NCBI GenBank assembly: GCA_007570785.1 | Contig: ML664161.1 | Span: forward strand, 46,220,951-46,284,950 | DNA length: 64,000 nt | Source: Antilocapra americana | Taxonomy: Eukaryota; Chordata; Mammalia; Artiodactyla; Antilocapridae | Direction: 5' to 3' | Shown here: positions 12,297-23,490 of the stretch, one piece after another | Layout: each line of letters opens with the position of its first letter | Position numbering within the stretch: position 1 is the stretch's first letter | Translations under genes and position numbers: made by a program | Notes under the pieces: model-generated | What the model was told of the DNA's origin: nothing | What the model saw: the letters and a program-made list of their open reading frames with translations, nothing else | Databases searched by the model: none

Positions 12297-13968
12297 CTGG
12301 ACATGGAACAACAGACTGGTTCCCAATAGGAAAAGGAGTACGTCAAGGCTGAATATTGTCACTCTGCTTATTTAACTTATATGCAGAGTACATCATGAGA
12401 AACGCTGGGCTGGAAGAAGCACAAGCTGGAATCAAGATTGCTGGGAGAAATATCAATAACCTCTTATGCAGATGACACCACCCTTATGACAGAAAGTGAA
12501 GAAGAACTAAAGCGCCTCTTGATGAAAGTGAAAGAGGAGAGTGAAAAAGTTGACTTAAAGCTCAACATTCAGAAAACTAAGATCATGGCATCATGGCATC
12601 ACTTCATGGCAAACAGATGGGAAACAGTGGAAACAGTGGCTGACTTTATTCTTCTGGGCTCCAAAATCACTGCAGGTGGTGACTGCAGCCATGAAATTAA
12701 AAGACACTTACTCCTTGGAAGGAAAGTTATGACCAACCTAGACAGCATATTAAAAGGCAGAGACATTACTTTGTGTTTTTTTTTTAAATTTTCTTTACTT
12801 TATTGTGTTGGTTTTGCCATACAGTGACATGAATCCACCATGGGTATACATATGTTCCCCCTCCAGAACCCCCCTCCCTCCTCCCTCCTGATTCCCTCTC
12901 CCTGGGTCTTCCCGGTGCACCAGCCGGAGCATCAAACCTGGGCTGGCAATTGATTTCACATATGATAATTAACATGTTTCAATGCCATTCTCCCATATCA
13001 TCCCACCCTTGCCCTCTTCCACAGAGTCCACGAGACTGTTCTATACATCTGCATTTCTCTTGCTGTCTCACATGCAGGGTTCTCCTTACCATCTTTCTAA
13101 ATTCCATATATATGCGTTAGTATACTGTATTTTTGTTTTTCCTTCTGGCTTACTTCACTCTGGATAACAGGCTCCAGTTCCGCCCACCTGAGTAGAACTG
13201 ATTCAAATGAATTTTTTTTTAATGGCTGAGTAATATTCCATTGTGTATATGTACCACTGCTTTCTTATCCATTCGTCAGTTGATGGGCATCTAGGTTGCT
13301 TCCATGTCCTGGCTATTGTAAACAATGCGGCGATGAACATTGGGGTACACGTGTCTCTTTCAATTCTGGTGTTCTCGGTGTGTATGCCCAGCAGTGGGAT
13401 TGCTGGGTCATATGGAAGTTCTATTTTCAGTTTTTTAAGGAATCTCCACACTGTTCTCCATAGTGGCTGTACTAGTTTGCATTCCCACCAACACTGTAAG
13501 AGGGACATTACTTTGCCAACAAACGTCCGTCTAGTCAAGGCTATGGTTTTTCCAGTAGTCGTGTATGGATGTGAGAGTTGGACTATAAAGAAAGCTGAGC
13601 GCCAAAGAATTGACGCTTTTGAGCTATGGTGTTGGAGAAGACTCTTGAGAGTCCCTAAACTGCAAGGAGATCCAACCAGTCCATCCTAAAGGAGATCAGA
13701 CCTGGGTGTTTGATGCTGAAGCTGAAACTCTAATACTTTGGCCACCTGATGTGAAGAGCTAACTCACTGGAAAAGACCCTGATGCTGGGAAAGATTGAAG
13801 GCAGGAGGAGAAGGGGACAACACAGGATGAGATGGTTGGATGGCATCACCAACTCAATGGACATGAGTTGGGGTAGATTCCAGCAGTTGGTGATGGATAG
13901 GGAGGCCTGGCGTGCTGCGGTTCATGGGGTCCCAGAGTCAGACATGACTGAGTGACTGAACTGAACTG
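12297..13968 (+). mobile_element. BovB LINE, 5'-truncated, interrupted by an L1
   Basis: BovB insertion with visible 11-bp target-site duplication ATATAAACTAA (12286-12296 and 13969-13979). The left piece (12297-12773) encodes the RT box SYADDTTLMTESEEELKRLL; the right piece (13516-13968) encodes the C-terminal region ([20 protein letters not shown]) and the 3' end GAGTGACTGAACTGAACTG. An L1 sits between them. Non-functional. Confidence 0.95.
12774..13500 (-). mobile_element. Young L1 3' end inserted in BovB
   Basis: A poly(T) start, the 3' UTR with a C-rich (G-rich on its own strand) tract, and the ORF2 C-terminus on the minus strand ([20 protein letters not shown], then MEYYSAIKK). It is flanked by a 15-bp duplication of BovB sequence, AGAGACATTACTTTG (12759-12773) and AGGGACATTACTTTG (13501-13515), one mismatch. 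5'-truncated; no full ORF. Confidence 0.95.
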
Positions 13969-14056
13969 ATATAAACTAAACAAATGCAAAAGTAGACTTA
14001 AAAAATTTAAAGTTCAAATTCTCCTTTGGCATATCTTCTTTGATGAAATGTCTATA

Positions 14057-14415
14057 CAGTCAGCCCTTCATAATTGTGAGTTCCCCATATGAGGATTCAA
14101 TTAACCACAGATAGAAATTTAAAAAATGTTCCAGAAAGTTCCAAAATGAAAAACTTTATATTTCCCCACACATTGGTAACTATTTACACAGTATTAACTC
14201 TTATTTACAAATACTTACAAAGTGTTTAGATTGTACTAAGTACAATGCAATTATAAAGTAAATGAGAGATGGTTTAAGTATCCGAGAGAATATATATAGG
14301 TTATATGCAAATGCTATGCTATCTTATATAAGGGACTTGAACATCTGCAGATTTTTATATCTGCAGGGTGTCTTGGAACCAACTTCTCCCCCATACCCTA
14401 TACTGAGGGATAACC
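14057..14415. mobile_element. MER2-like Tigger-type DNA transposon relic
   Basis: About 360 bp beginning CAGTCAGCCCTTCATAATTG after a TA and ending near GAGGGATAACC, an imperfect inverted end. Internal sequence (AATTAACCACAGATAG, GTTATATGCAAATGCTATGC, ATAAGGGACTTGAACATCTG) resembles MER2, a non-autonomous Tigger element. The family name is from memory. Confidence 0.7.
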
Positions 14416-16349
14416 GAACAAAATTTCTGTCCACTTTTTCAAAATAGGGTTATTTGCTTTCTTCCTATTATTGAGTCTTCCATCTCTAGTTTGCCTTTGT
14501 TTTCTTACTGATGTCTTTCGAAGATCAAACATTTTTAACTCTAATTAAGCCTAATTCATCACTTTTTTCCTTTTCTATTCTGCATTTTTTATGATCGAGT
14601 ATAATTAATTTGTTTTGCAAACTGCATGTACACTCACACATGGCTTTACAGTTTTACATACAATTCATAGCTCAGCAAGAAGTAACCATAGCAAAATTTT
14701 TCAACTTTGCAGCTTACCTTTTCTCAAATATAGCCTATAATTTCTCCGGTTCTACTTAAACATAAAGCTATTATTTTACATCATATTTCAAAAGGGGTAT
14801 TTGTGATTTCCATGGGAATACATGTACCAGTAATAAAGCATTTAAAATGTTTCAAACAAATACATTTACATGGCATTTCTTTTAATAAACAGGACAGACA
14901 GCCTAAATAATTAATGCCCAGCAAACATTTGAAATTGAGACTATTACCTTTGGAAAGTGCCAATGAATTTAAAATAGGAATCATTATAAAGCTAAGTATT
15001 CCCTTTAAAGACCTTTAAATTCACTTTCTTTTGAAGTTACTTATATACATAAAATATTCTACAGTTACTAAGTTTTATATTTCATCATTTATTCATTATA
15101 GTTAAAGACAGTGTAAAGATTTCATTCAAAGTGTATTTTAAGCTTTAGAATCTATGTGGGCAATCAGTCATTAATTGAAAACCAACCATAAAATAATGTA
15201 TAATTTGCACTTTAAGAAGAAAATCTTTTTCTTCCTTAAAAAAAGGTGAAAAAATTTAAGGTAATTTTTCCTTTGTCAGATTGCTTTTAATGAAGACTCA
15301 GTAAAACTACATGAAAATAGATCTTGAAATCAAACTCAGTGAAAACATGAACAGTCAGTTACCTCTAATGTTACTGCTTTTAGTAACTCATTAACTAACT
15401 AATCATATAGTAAAATAATATGCTCAGAGTCAAATTGAAATATCTATGTAGAACATTGGTCCCAAGTAACACCAATGTTATTTTTCAACCTAACATCAAT
15501 ATTATTTACTTATGAGAAAAAAAAGAAAAAAAAAATCAACAGATAGTACTAGAATGGGCCTTAAAATTCAACTTTACTCCTAATTTAGAAATGACTGCTG
15601 TAACATACAATAAAAGGCATTAGCTGAGTCCTTTTCCCAACAAGGCGCATTGGGAAATATGTATTACTTTTGAGATATCAGCCCCATTATCGACAGACCT
15701 AACTATTGGATAGGTCTTCTTTATACTGAGTATTTAAATCTGTGCTCCTATGCCCTTCATCTTCTGATCCTAGCTCTGCTTTCTAAAGTTACAAAGAAAA
15801 ATTATACTCCCCAAACCAACAGAACAATACGAAATCATCAAGGAGTTCAGTTCTGAAGAAAAACCAAAGTAACTATGTAATCATAGAAACACTAAATGAA
15901 CTTAAGCTTAATCTCTTGAAAAATAAGAAACAGACCTACAGGAAGTCATCACAAGAGATAATCTTGAATATATTACATACATATTTGCTAGTAATCAGCA
16001 CATACAGGAAAACAGAATTGTGCAATTTTGTAAATATGTAAATGATTTTAACAAGCTTAATGATTTTTGAAAAATATTTGCATGGCAGCATCAATAATTC
16101 AAACCACAGTACCTCTCTAGATAAGTTCCCCCCAGTAACAGCTTATTAATTCCTCAATAAAATACCATTTAGTCCAAACTATAAAAAATAATTTTTTAAT
16201 TTACACACACAGAGAAACACTTTCCACTTTGGGGATTATTTCTTTTCAGAAGCAGATTCCCAAATAGCAAGCAATACATTAAAAACAATGAATGAACAAC
16301 AGGCTAACTGCTTGCCCTGCACATATTTCTAATTAAGCCAGTATCAGGA
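14416..16349. other. Non-coding AT-rich stretch
   Basis: No gene or repeat recognised across about 1.9 kb, only short A/T runs (for example 15516-15536). Confidence 0.5.
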
Positions 16350-16356
16350 AAGCAAA

Positions 16357-16574
16357 TGGATTCCTAGGGGTAGGGGTAAAGAACCCATATGCTAATACAA
16401 GAGAAACCAGAGATGCAGGTTTGATCCCTGAGCTGGGAAGATCCCCTGGAGAAGGAAATGACAACCCACTCCAGTATTTTTGCCTGGAAAATCCCATGGA
16501 CAGAGGAGCCTGGCAGGTTACAGTCCACAGGGTTGCAAAGAGTCGGACACAACTGAAGTGATACAACAGCAGGT
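16357..16574 (+). mobile_element. Bov-tA SINE
   Basis: tRNA-derived head with a preserved B-box-like GGTTTGATCCCTGAG, then GGGAAGATCCCCTGGAGAAG and the BovB-like tail GTTGCAAAGAGTCGGACACA. Short flanking repeat AAGCAAA (16350-16356, 16575-16581). The first 50 bp are diverged. Confidence 0.88.
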
Positions 16575-17111
16575 AAGCAAAGAGAATACATAAAATTGAG
16601 GGGACAAGCATCTTGGTTAGATAATGTGTCAAAGAATCAACAAAATAAATGTGGAATCACGTCATAACCTAACTTAGCCAGTGTCAACACCAAGTCTCTG
16701 GGGAAAGAGAGCAGTAACCATGTCTACCATCATGCCCAGGTACAAGAAATTGTAATATGGTAGTTTGGTAACTGTGGAAATTCATCTGACTAACTGCAAA
16801 TGCAGAAAGAGTGAAAAAGTTGTATACTTATATAAGAAAATGGAATAATTCAGTGGCTCTAGATCACATGACTAAGGTTAATTCACCCAAGGATAAACAA
16901 GGGTCTTGACTATCCAAAACAAACCCTTTAGAATGTTTTTCCATTTTTTTTTAAAGTTTCTTAATTTTTGGCATTGTAAGGATCATGAATTTAATTTAGT
17001 ATTTCTAATCAATTTCTAACTTGTAGCACTAAAATTATGTATATATCGCTTGTGCTTTATCACTGAAGTTTTATTTTTTTTTTTAAAGACAATGAATGGA
17101 CTATTTGTTGT

Positions 17112-17310
17112 TTAGTTGCTAAGTCATGTCAGATTCTTTGTAACCCCATGGACTATAGCATGCCAGGCTTCCTGTCCTTCACTACCTCTGGAGTTTGCTC
17201 AAACTCATGTCCATTGAGTCATTGATGCTATCTAATCATCTCACCCTCTGTTGCCCTCTTCTTGCCTTCAGTCTTTCCCAGCATCAGGGTCTTTTCCAAC
17301 TGCTCTCTTC
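17112..17310 (-). mobile_element. BovB 3'-end fragment
   Basis: Reverse BovB 3' end: TTAGTTGCTAAGTCATGTCA, CCCATGGACTATAGCATGCC, TTTCCCAGCATCAGGGTC. Confidence 0.85.
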
Positions 17311-17843
17311 AAATTTAAGAGGTTTCAAACTTAAGATTTTATTTTAATAAAAATATTCTTTGTGATTTCATTAAAGAAGTCTGAATCAACTAAAAAACAA
17401 AACTGTGTTACGAATTCAATATATCTGTTGTTAAATGAACTAGTTTGAAATGAAAGAATCAATTACCCATTGTCTGGCTCTTCCTAAATGTATCTTACAC
17501 TACTTTCTAGTTATTCTATCAAAATACATAGCAAATCAGAAAATTAGTACCCAGATTACCCTCTGATTTTTAAAGTTCTCTAAATAAGACTAATGTCTTC
17601 TACACTTTCAAAAGAGATTATCACTGTAACAAGCACTTTTCCTATAGTTCATATTACATGTTATTATGAATTATATATTTTTCTAATTAGCTTAAGAAGA
17701 TTTTTAAGAGATTAAGATATGGAAGCTATTTTAAATAGGGAAGAAAGCACTTTGAATTAGAATGATCAGAAATGGAGAAAAAGGCTATTAAAAAGTTAGA
17801 GAAAGGGCTTGGGAAAATGCAAGGAAGTCTCAAAATTGGGGAT

Positions 17844-18055
17844 GCTGTGCTGTGCTTAGCTGCTTAGTTGTGTCCTACTCTTTGCAACCCCATGGACTGT
17901 AGCCTGCCAGCCTCCTCTGCCCATGGGGATTATCCAGGCAAGAATACTAGAATGGGTTGCCATGCCTTCCTCCAGGGGATCTTTCCAACCCAAGAATCAA
18001 ACTGGGGTCTCCTGCACTGCAGATTCTGTACCAGCTGAGCTACCAAGGAAGCCCC
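17844..18055 (-). mobile_element. Bov-tA SINE
   Basis: Complete SINE in reverse: the BovB-like tail first (TTAGTTGTGTCCTACTC), then CAGGCAAGAATACTAGAATG, and the tRNA-like head (CAGCTGAGCTACCAAGGAAG). Flanked by CAAAATTGGGGAT (17831-17843) and CAAAATGGGGAT (18056-18067). Confidence 0.93.
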
Positions 18056-18067
18056 CAAAATGGGGAT

Positions 18068-18655
18068 CAGTTCAGTTCAGTCACTCAGTCATGTCCGACT
18101 CTTTGCGCCCCCATGGACTGCGGCACACCAGGCCTTCTTGTCCATCACCAACTCCTGGAGCTTACTCAAATTCATGTCTATCCAGTTGGTGATGCCATCC
18201 AACCATCTCATCCTCTGTCGTCCCCTTCGTTTCCCACTCTCAATCTTTCCCACCATCAGGGTTTTTTCAAATGAGTCAGCTCTTCACATCAGGTGGCCAA
18301 AGTACTGGAGTTTCAGCTTCAACATCAGTCCTCCCAATGAACACCCAGGACTAATCTCCTTTAGGATGGACTGGTTGGATCTCCTTGCAGTCCAAGGGAC
18401 TCTCAACAGTCTTCTCTAACACCACACTTCAAAAGCATCAATTCTTCGGCGATTAGCTTCTTTATAGTCCAACTCTCACATCCATACATGACTACTGGAA
18501 AAACCATAGCCTTGACTAGATGGACCTTTGCTGGCAGAGTAATGTCTCTACTTTTTAATATGCTGTCTAGGTTGGTAATAACTTTCCTTCCAAGGAGCAA
18601 GTGTCTTTTAATTTCATGGCTGCAGTCACCATCTGTATTGATTTTGGAGCCCAAA
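18068..18655 (-). mobile_element. BovB LINE 3' fragment
   Basis: Starts with the reversed BovB 3' terminus (CAGTTCAGTTCAGTCACTCA) directly after the SINE's target duplication and extends to the segment ending TTTTGGAGCCCA. It encodes the C-terminal part only (minus strand: [20 protein letters not shown]). Confidence 0.92.
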
Positions 18656-19652
18656 ATATATAGTGACACTAAAGCATGTATATGTAAAATCAGGATGATT
18701 CTGGAAATTCTAGGATACAAGACTGGTGTCATATGTTAGGAACGTTTGATAATAATCAACAGCCTGAGTTAGTCTTCCCATAGTGATTTCATGTTAATAG
18801 GCAGTAACAGATAGTACTAAATTAACCTCTACTGATCTCTATTATTAATCTCTGTTAATCACTATTATTCTCTGACGCTAAGTCAGGCGCTGTGGCAGGC
18901 ATAGAGGTCGCACTGACACTGCACACACCACAATATGAAAAGAGCTGCCGAAAGCAATACTCTATTTAGGTCAGCTTCATTTAACAATAATTGAATCTAC
19001 TTAAGAAGAGACTAAAACAAAAAAAAAGTCACTCACTATGGTTTACTGTAATTCACTGAATGAATGAACACTATAAATTCAAACATATGGGTAATATTTA
19101 TCTAAAATAATATATCATTTACATTACTCTCTCAAAAGTTTATGTGTGGCATTTACTAATTTTTTATATTTAACATGTCAAAATAACTTCAAAAATTTAC
19201 CCAGACGAAAATTAAAACTAAATAACCAAATTCAAAGTAAAGTTTGATTTTTAATGTCTATGTAAAATTAAATTCACAAATAAGTAGTCTGTCCTCTGAA
19301 AACAACAGTGTTAGTTTGTTCTGAACATTTAAAAATAACAGCTCTCTCAGATTTCTCCGTAACTAAAAAGGAATCTCTCTCAACTAAGAAAACCATGACT
19401 GCTTTTAAGAATGTTATTAGGTCCCCTAAAATTTGGAAGGAAATTTCATTGTACTTAGCTTACTGTATTTAATTTCAATAGATCTTTTACTCCTCATTAC
19501 TCATGAGTCAATCAAGAGTCACCTTTAATTAAGACATACATTCCTTGATGGCAGTATGAATTTAATGTAGATCTCAAATAAACCACTCAAAATTTAATAC
19601 TGACTGCACTTGAAATATGAATAGTCTAAATTTAATTCTTTAACAATCAAGG
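18656..19652. other. Non-coding stretch, nothing recognised
   Basis: AT-rich, with no coding frame or clear repeat. Confidence 0.5.
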
Positions 19653-19667
19653 CAAAAACTACAATTT

Positions 19668-19800
19668 TTTTTAAAATTTTCTTTACTTTATTGTGTTGGT
19701 TTTGCCATACAGTGACATGAAACCGCCATGGGTTTACATATGCTCCCCCTCCAGAACCCCCCTCCCTCCTCCTTCGCGATTCCCTCCCCCTGGGAAATCT
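19668..19800 (-). mobile_element. 133-bp L1 3'-end insertion
   Basis: Only the last 133 bp of a young L1: poly(T), GTTGGTTTTGCCATACAGTG, and the C-rich tract (reverse of the G-rich L1 tail). It is flanked by a perfect 15-bp duplication CAAAAACTACAATTT (19653-19667 and 19801-19815). Confidence 0.95.
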
Positions 19801-20072
19801 CAAAAACTACAATTTAAGTAAATTAATGGTTGGGAAAATACTTATTTCAGGAGTTCCCAAGTAGTATTGAGCCATTAAAACAGTTTTATTCCTCCAAAAT
19901 TTAGCATTAAATCTGAGTTAATATTTGAGACTTTAACATGGTTTATGAGGTGTCTTAAAAGTATTCTGGTGGTTATGCCAAAAAATGGATGTTCATTTAC
20001 AGTTATTAGGAGTTGACAGTAATTAAATCTTGGGAAAAGATATTATAGATTGGCACTTTGTTACATCATCTT

Positions 20073-20286
20073 GGGCTTCCTTGGTGGCTCAGACACTAAG
20101 GCATCTGCCTACAATGCAGGAGACCCAGGTTCTATCCCTGGATCAGGAAGATCCCCCTGTAGAAGGAAACGGCAACCCACTCCAGTACTCTTGCCTGGAA
20201 AATCCCATGGATGGAGGAACCTGGTAGGCTACAGTCCATAGGGTCGCAAAGAGTCAGACACGACTGAGCAATTTCATTTCACTTCA
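20073..20286 (+). mobile_element. Bov-tA SINE
   Basis: Full-length: GGGCTTCCTTGGTGGCTCAG head, a B-box-like GGTTCTATCCC, GCAACCCACTCCAGTACTCT, then GGTCGCAAAGAGTCAGACAC. Flanking repeat ATCATCTT (20065-20072, 20287-20294). Confidence 0.95.
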
Positions 20287-20294
20287 ATCATCTT

Positions 20295-21685
20295 ACTCAA
20301 AATTACTGATGGACTGGCCATAAAAATCCAAGAAGTTTAAATTAAACTTTCTAGGTGTTATAGAAATGGAAGGATGAGGTGATACTATTAAAGACTTTGA
20401 TGTCTTCTTTTTTCCTTCAAACTCTGAAATAATCCTCAGCTAGCTCAGGAAACTGTGACTTTGCAATTAATTTCACTACCATTACAACTCAACAATTACT
20501 GAGACGCCATGTACAGTGAAGTTTATTAGATACAAAGAAAGTTTACAAAGGCAGTAGTAAGTCACAGTTTCTCTTTCTAAAGATTTTATAATTAAGAAAA
20601 TAGAAAAACAGAAGACTCACAAATACATATCTATTAAGAACAAATAATGAGTATGTAATATTTATAATAAATCAGTTCTTACAACTTGTTTATAGGTTCA
20701 AAAGGAAGAAAGAAAATGAGATGTTTATCACATAAACATTTGTGATAAAATTCTAAGAGGAATTTTACTATAAAAAGTCTCACAAAAGGTGTCAATTAGA
20801 TGTTCTGTCTGGATTGCTCAGAAGATCTTAAAAGGCCAAAATTTAGTTCTTTTACTTTAATCATCTACTTATTTTTTCTGTTTTTTGGTAATGAGTATTG
20901 GTGACTGGGATGAAGCCAGCTCTTTTCTGTTATTTAACCTACATAAAATAATTCAATATTTTTTAGAAATAGTTCTGAGGAACTATTGTGTTATTTATTT
21001 TTTTTAAGAGGCTCCAAACATTCCCACTCAGACAGTTCAGCTACAAATCAGAAACAATCAGAATCAAGGTAAGAAGATTTCAACTCTTTTCTGAAAAGTC
21101 ACATAATAAATGCACTTATGCTGGTAATATCATTAAAAATACTAAAATGCAATTAAACTCAGAATCTTTAGAAATCATCTCTCCAGGTTCCCCAGATCCA
21201 TGCTGGTTTATATGTACACAGTTAAGTCTGAAATAAAGTTTCTTAGGGTATTTCCATAATTTATAGCAAGTCAAAATGAGTGAATTTGAATTTTTTTCTT
21301 ATAACAAGATTGTTAAATCCCATTTGATTCCACTGAAAACAATTGGTAACAACATGACCCAAATGTTGTTTTTCATGTACCACTTACTAGTATTCTATTT
21401 TAAAATTTTTAGTAAGCATCTTCTCTCTACTAATTATTGTTTTTGATATAGATGAATAGAACATATAGAGAGACAATGGCTACTTCAGTACTAAGGACCC
21501 AAAATACTATTATTTATTTCTCCTGGGGATACTAGATATTGAAAGAATGCTAGTGACCAAGAAAAACTACTGTCTTTGAATTAATTCACTAAATTTTCTA
21601 ATTGTTGATGCTTACACAGGAAAAATTTAAAAAATGATATATCATAAAATGCATTAACCAAATTAAGACAAAGTAATAAAAATAC
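20295..21685. other. Non-coding stretch, nothing recognised
   Basis: AT-rich, no repeat identified. An 82-codon open frame (20988-21236, plus) shows no domain. Confidence 0.5.
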
Positions 21686-21694
21686 ATATTCAAC

Positions 21695-22325
21695 ATTCAA
21701 AAAGATCATGGCATCTGGTCCCATCACTTCATGGCAGATAGATGGGGAAAAAGTGGAAGCAATGACAGATTTTCTTTTCCTGGGCTCCAAAATTATTGTG
21801 GATTGTGACTGCAGCCATGAAATTAAAAGACACTAGCTCCTTGGAAGGAAAGCTATGACAAACCTAGGTAGTGTATTAAAAAGCTTTGCTGACAAACGTC
21901 CATATAGTCAAAGCTATGATTTTTCCAGTAGTCATGTATGGATGTGAGAGTTGGATGATAAAGAAGGCTGAGTACCCAAGAATTGATGCCTTTGAATTGT
22001 GGTGCTGGAGAAGACTCTCGAGAATCCCTTGGACTGCAAGGAGATTAAATCCTAAAGGAAAGCAACGCAGGATATTCACTGGAAGGACTGATGCTGAAGC
22101 TCCATACTTTGGCTATCTGATGCAAAGAGCTGAGTCACTGGAAAAGACTGATGCTGGGAAACTTTGAAGTCAAAAGGAGAAGGGGATGGCAGAGGATAAT
22201 ATGGTGAGATAACATCACCCACTCAATGGACATGAATCTGAGCAAACTCCAGGAGATGGTGAAGAACAGGGAAGCCTGGCATGCAGCAGTCTATGGGGTT
22301 GCAAAGAGTAAGACTGAACAACGAC
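21695..22325 (+). mobile_element. BovB LINE 3' fragment
   Basis: Begins within the RT C-terminal part (AAGATCATGGCATCTGGTCC) and ends near GGGTTGCAAAGAGTAAGACT. The encoded protein remnant includes VKAMIFPVVMYGCESWMIKK. A deletion near 22040-22055 relative to the other copies breaks the frame. Confidence 0.92.
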
Positions 22326-22332
22326 AATTACA

Positions 22333-22514
22333 ATAAGAATAGATATTACCACAACCAACCACCATTCCATTATTGTCATCATATAAATTGGACTTCTTCA
22401 AAATTAAGAGCTTGTACTATTCAAAAATTACTGTTAAGAGAATGACAAGCAAGGAGAAAATGGGAGGAAATGTTTCCAAATCAATTTTCTAACAAAGGAC
22501 TTATATCAAAATGT
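22333..22514 (+). mobile_element. Old L1 ORF2 fragment, left part of a nested insertion
   Basis: Resembles the distal ORF2 coding region (TAAATTGGACTTCTTCAAAA, then GGAGGAAATGTTTCCAAAT, ACAAAGGACTTATATC). It continues after the nest at about 26559 in the correct L1 order. Confidence 0.75.
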
Positions 22515-22742
22515 CTCGTTCTGATTAGATTGCTGTATCAACTTACATGGATTAGGTATTTTTAAAGAATAAACATTTATTTCTCAGTTCTATGGAAGTT
22601 CAAAGTTCCTATGTGACTTAAGATTTTGGCTCATGGTGATGCCCTCTTCCTAGCTTGCAGTCAGCTATCTTCTTGTTGTAGTCTCACATGGCAGAGAACA
22701 GAGACAAATATAAATTCTCCCGTCTCTTCTTCAGTTCGGTTG
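22515..22742. mobile_element. Older interspersed repeat (family not named), left part
   Basis: Inserted in the old L1. Contains TTTATTTCTCAGTTCTATGG, GAAGTTCAAAGTTCC and GTAGTCTCACATGGCAGAGA, a pattern common in old mammalian repeats, continuing at 26423 after the BovB. Candidate imperfect duplication of the L1 target: TATCAAAATGT (22504-22514) and TATCACAAAACAT (26559-26571). Confidence 0.55.
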
Positions 22743-23490
22743 CTCAGTTGCGTCCGTCTCTTTGCAACCCCATGGACGGCAGTACACCAGGCATCCCTGT
22801 CCATTACCAAATCCCAGAGTTTGCTCAAACTCATGTCCATCAAACTGGTGATGCCATCCAGCCATCTCATCCTCTGTTGCTGTCTTCTCCCACCTTCAAC
22901 CTTTCCCAGTATCAGGGTCTTTTTAAATGAGTCAGTTCTTCACATCAGGTGGCCAAAGTATTGGAGTTTCAGCTTCAGCATCAGTCCTTCCAATGAGTAT
23001 CTAGGACTGAGTTCCTTTAGGATGGACTGGTTTGATCTCCTTGCAGTCCAAGGGGCTCTCAAGAGTATTCTCCAACACCAGAGTTCAATTCTCTGGCGCT
23101 CAACTTTCTTTATAGTACAGCTCTCACATTCATACATCACTACTGGGAAAATCATAGCTTTGACTAGACAGACCTTTGTGGGCAAAGTAATGTCTCTGCT
23201 TTTTAATATGCTATCTAGGTTGGTCATAGCTTTTCTTCCAAGGAGCAAGTGACTTTTAATTTCATAGTTGCCGTCACCATCTGCAGGGATTTTGAAGCCC
23301 AAGAAAATAAAGTCTGTCACTGTTTCCATTGTTTCCCCAATTATTTGCCATGAAGTGATGGGACCAGATGCCATAATCTTTGTTTTTTGAATGCAGAGTT
23401 TTAATCCAGCCTTTTCACTCTCCTCTTTCACTTTCAACAAGAGGCTCTTCAACTCCTCTTCACTTTCTGTCATAAGAATGGTGTCATCTG

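Noticed and set aside
20073..20286. tRNA gene suggested by B-box-like GGTTCTATCC
   Set aside because: This is the tRNA-derived head of a Bov-tA SINE; the same applies to all other GGTTCGATCC-like hits in the window.
22626..23252. 208-residue plus-strand frame
   Set aside because: It is the antisense of BovB reverse transcriptase; similar antisense frames recur in every reversed BovB copy (8497, 18060, 13243).
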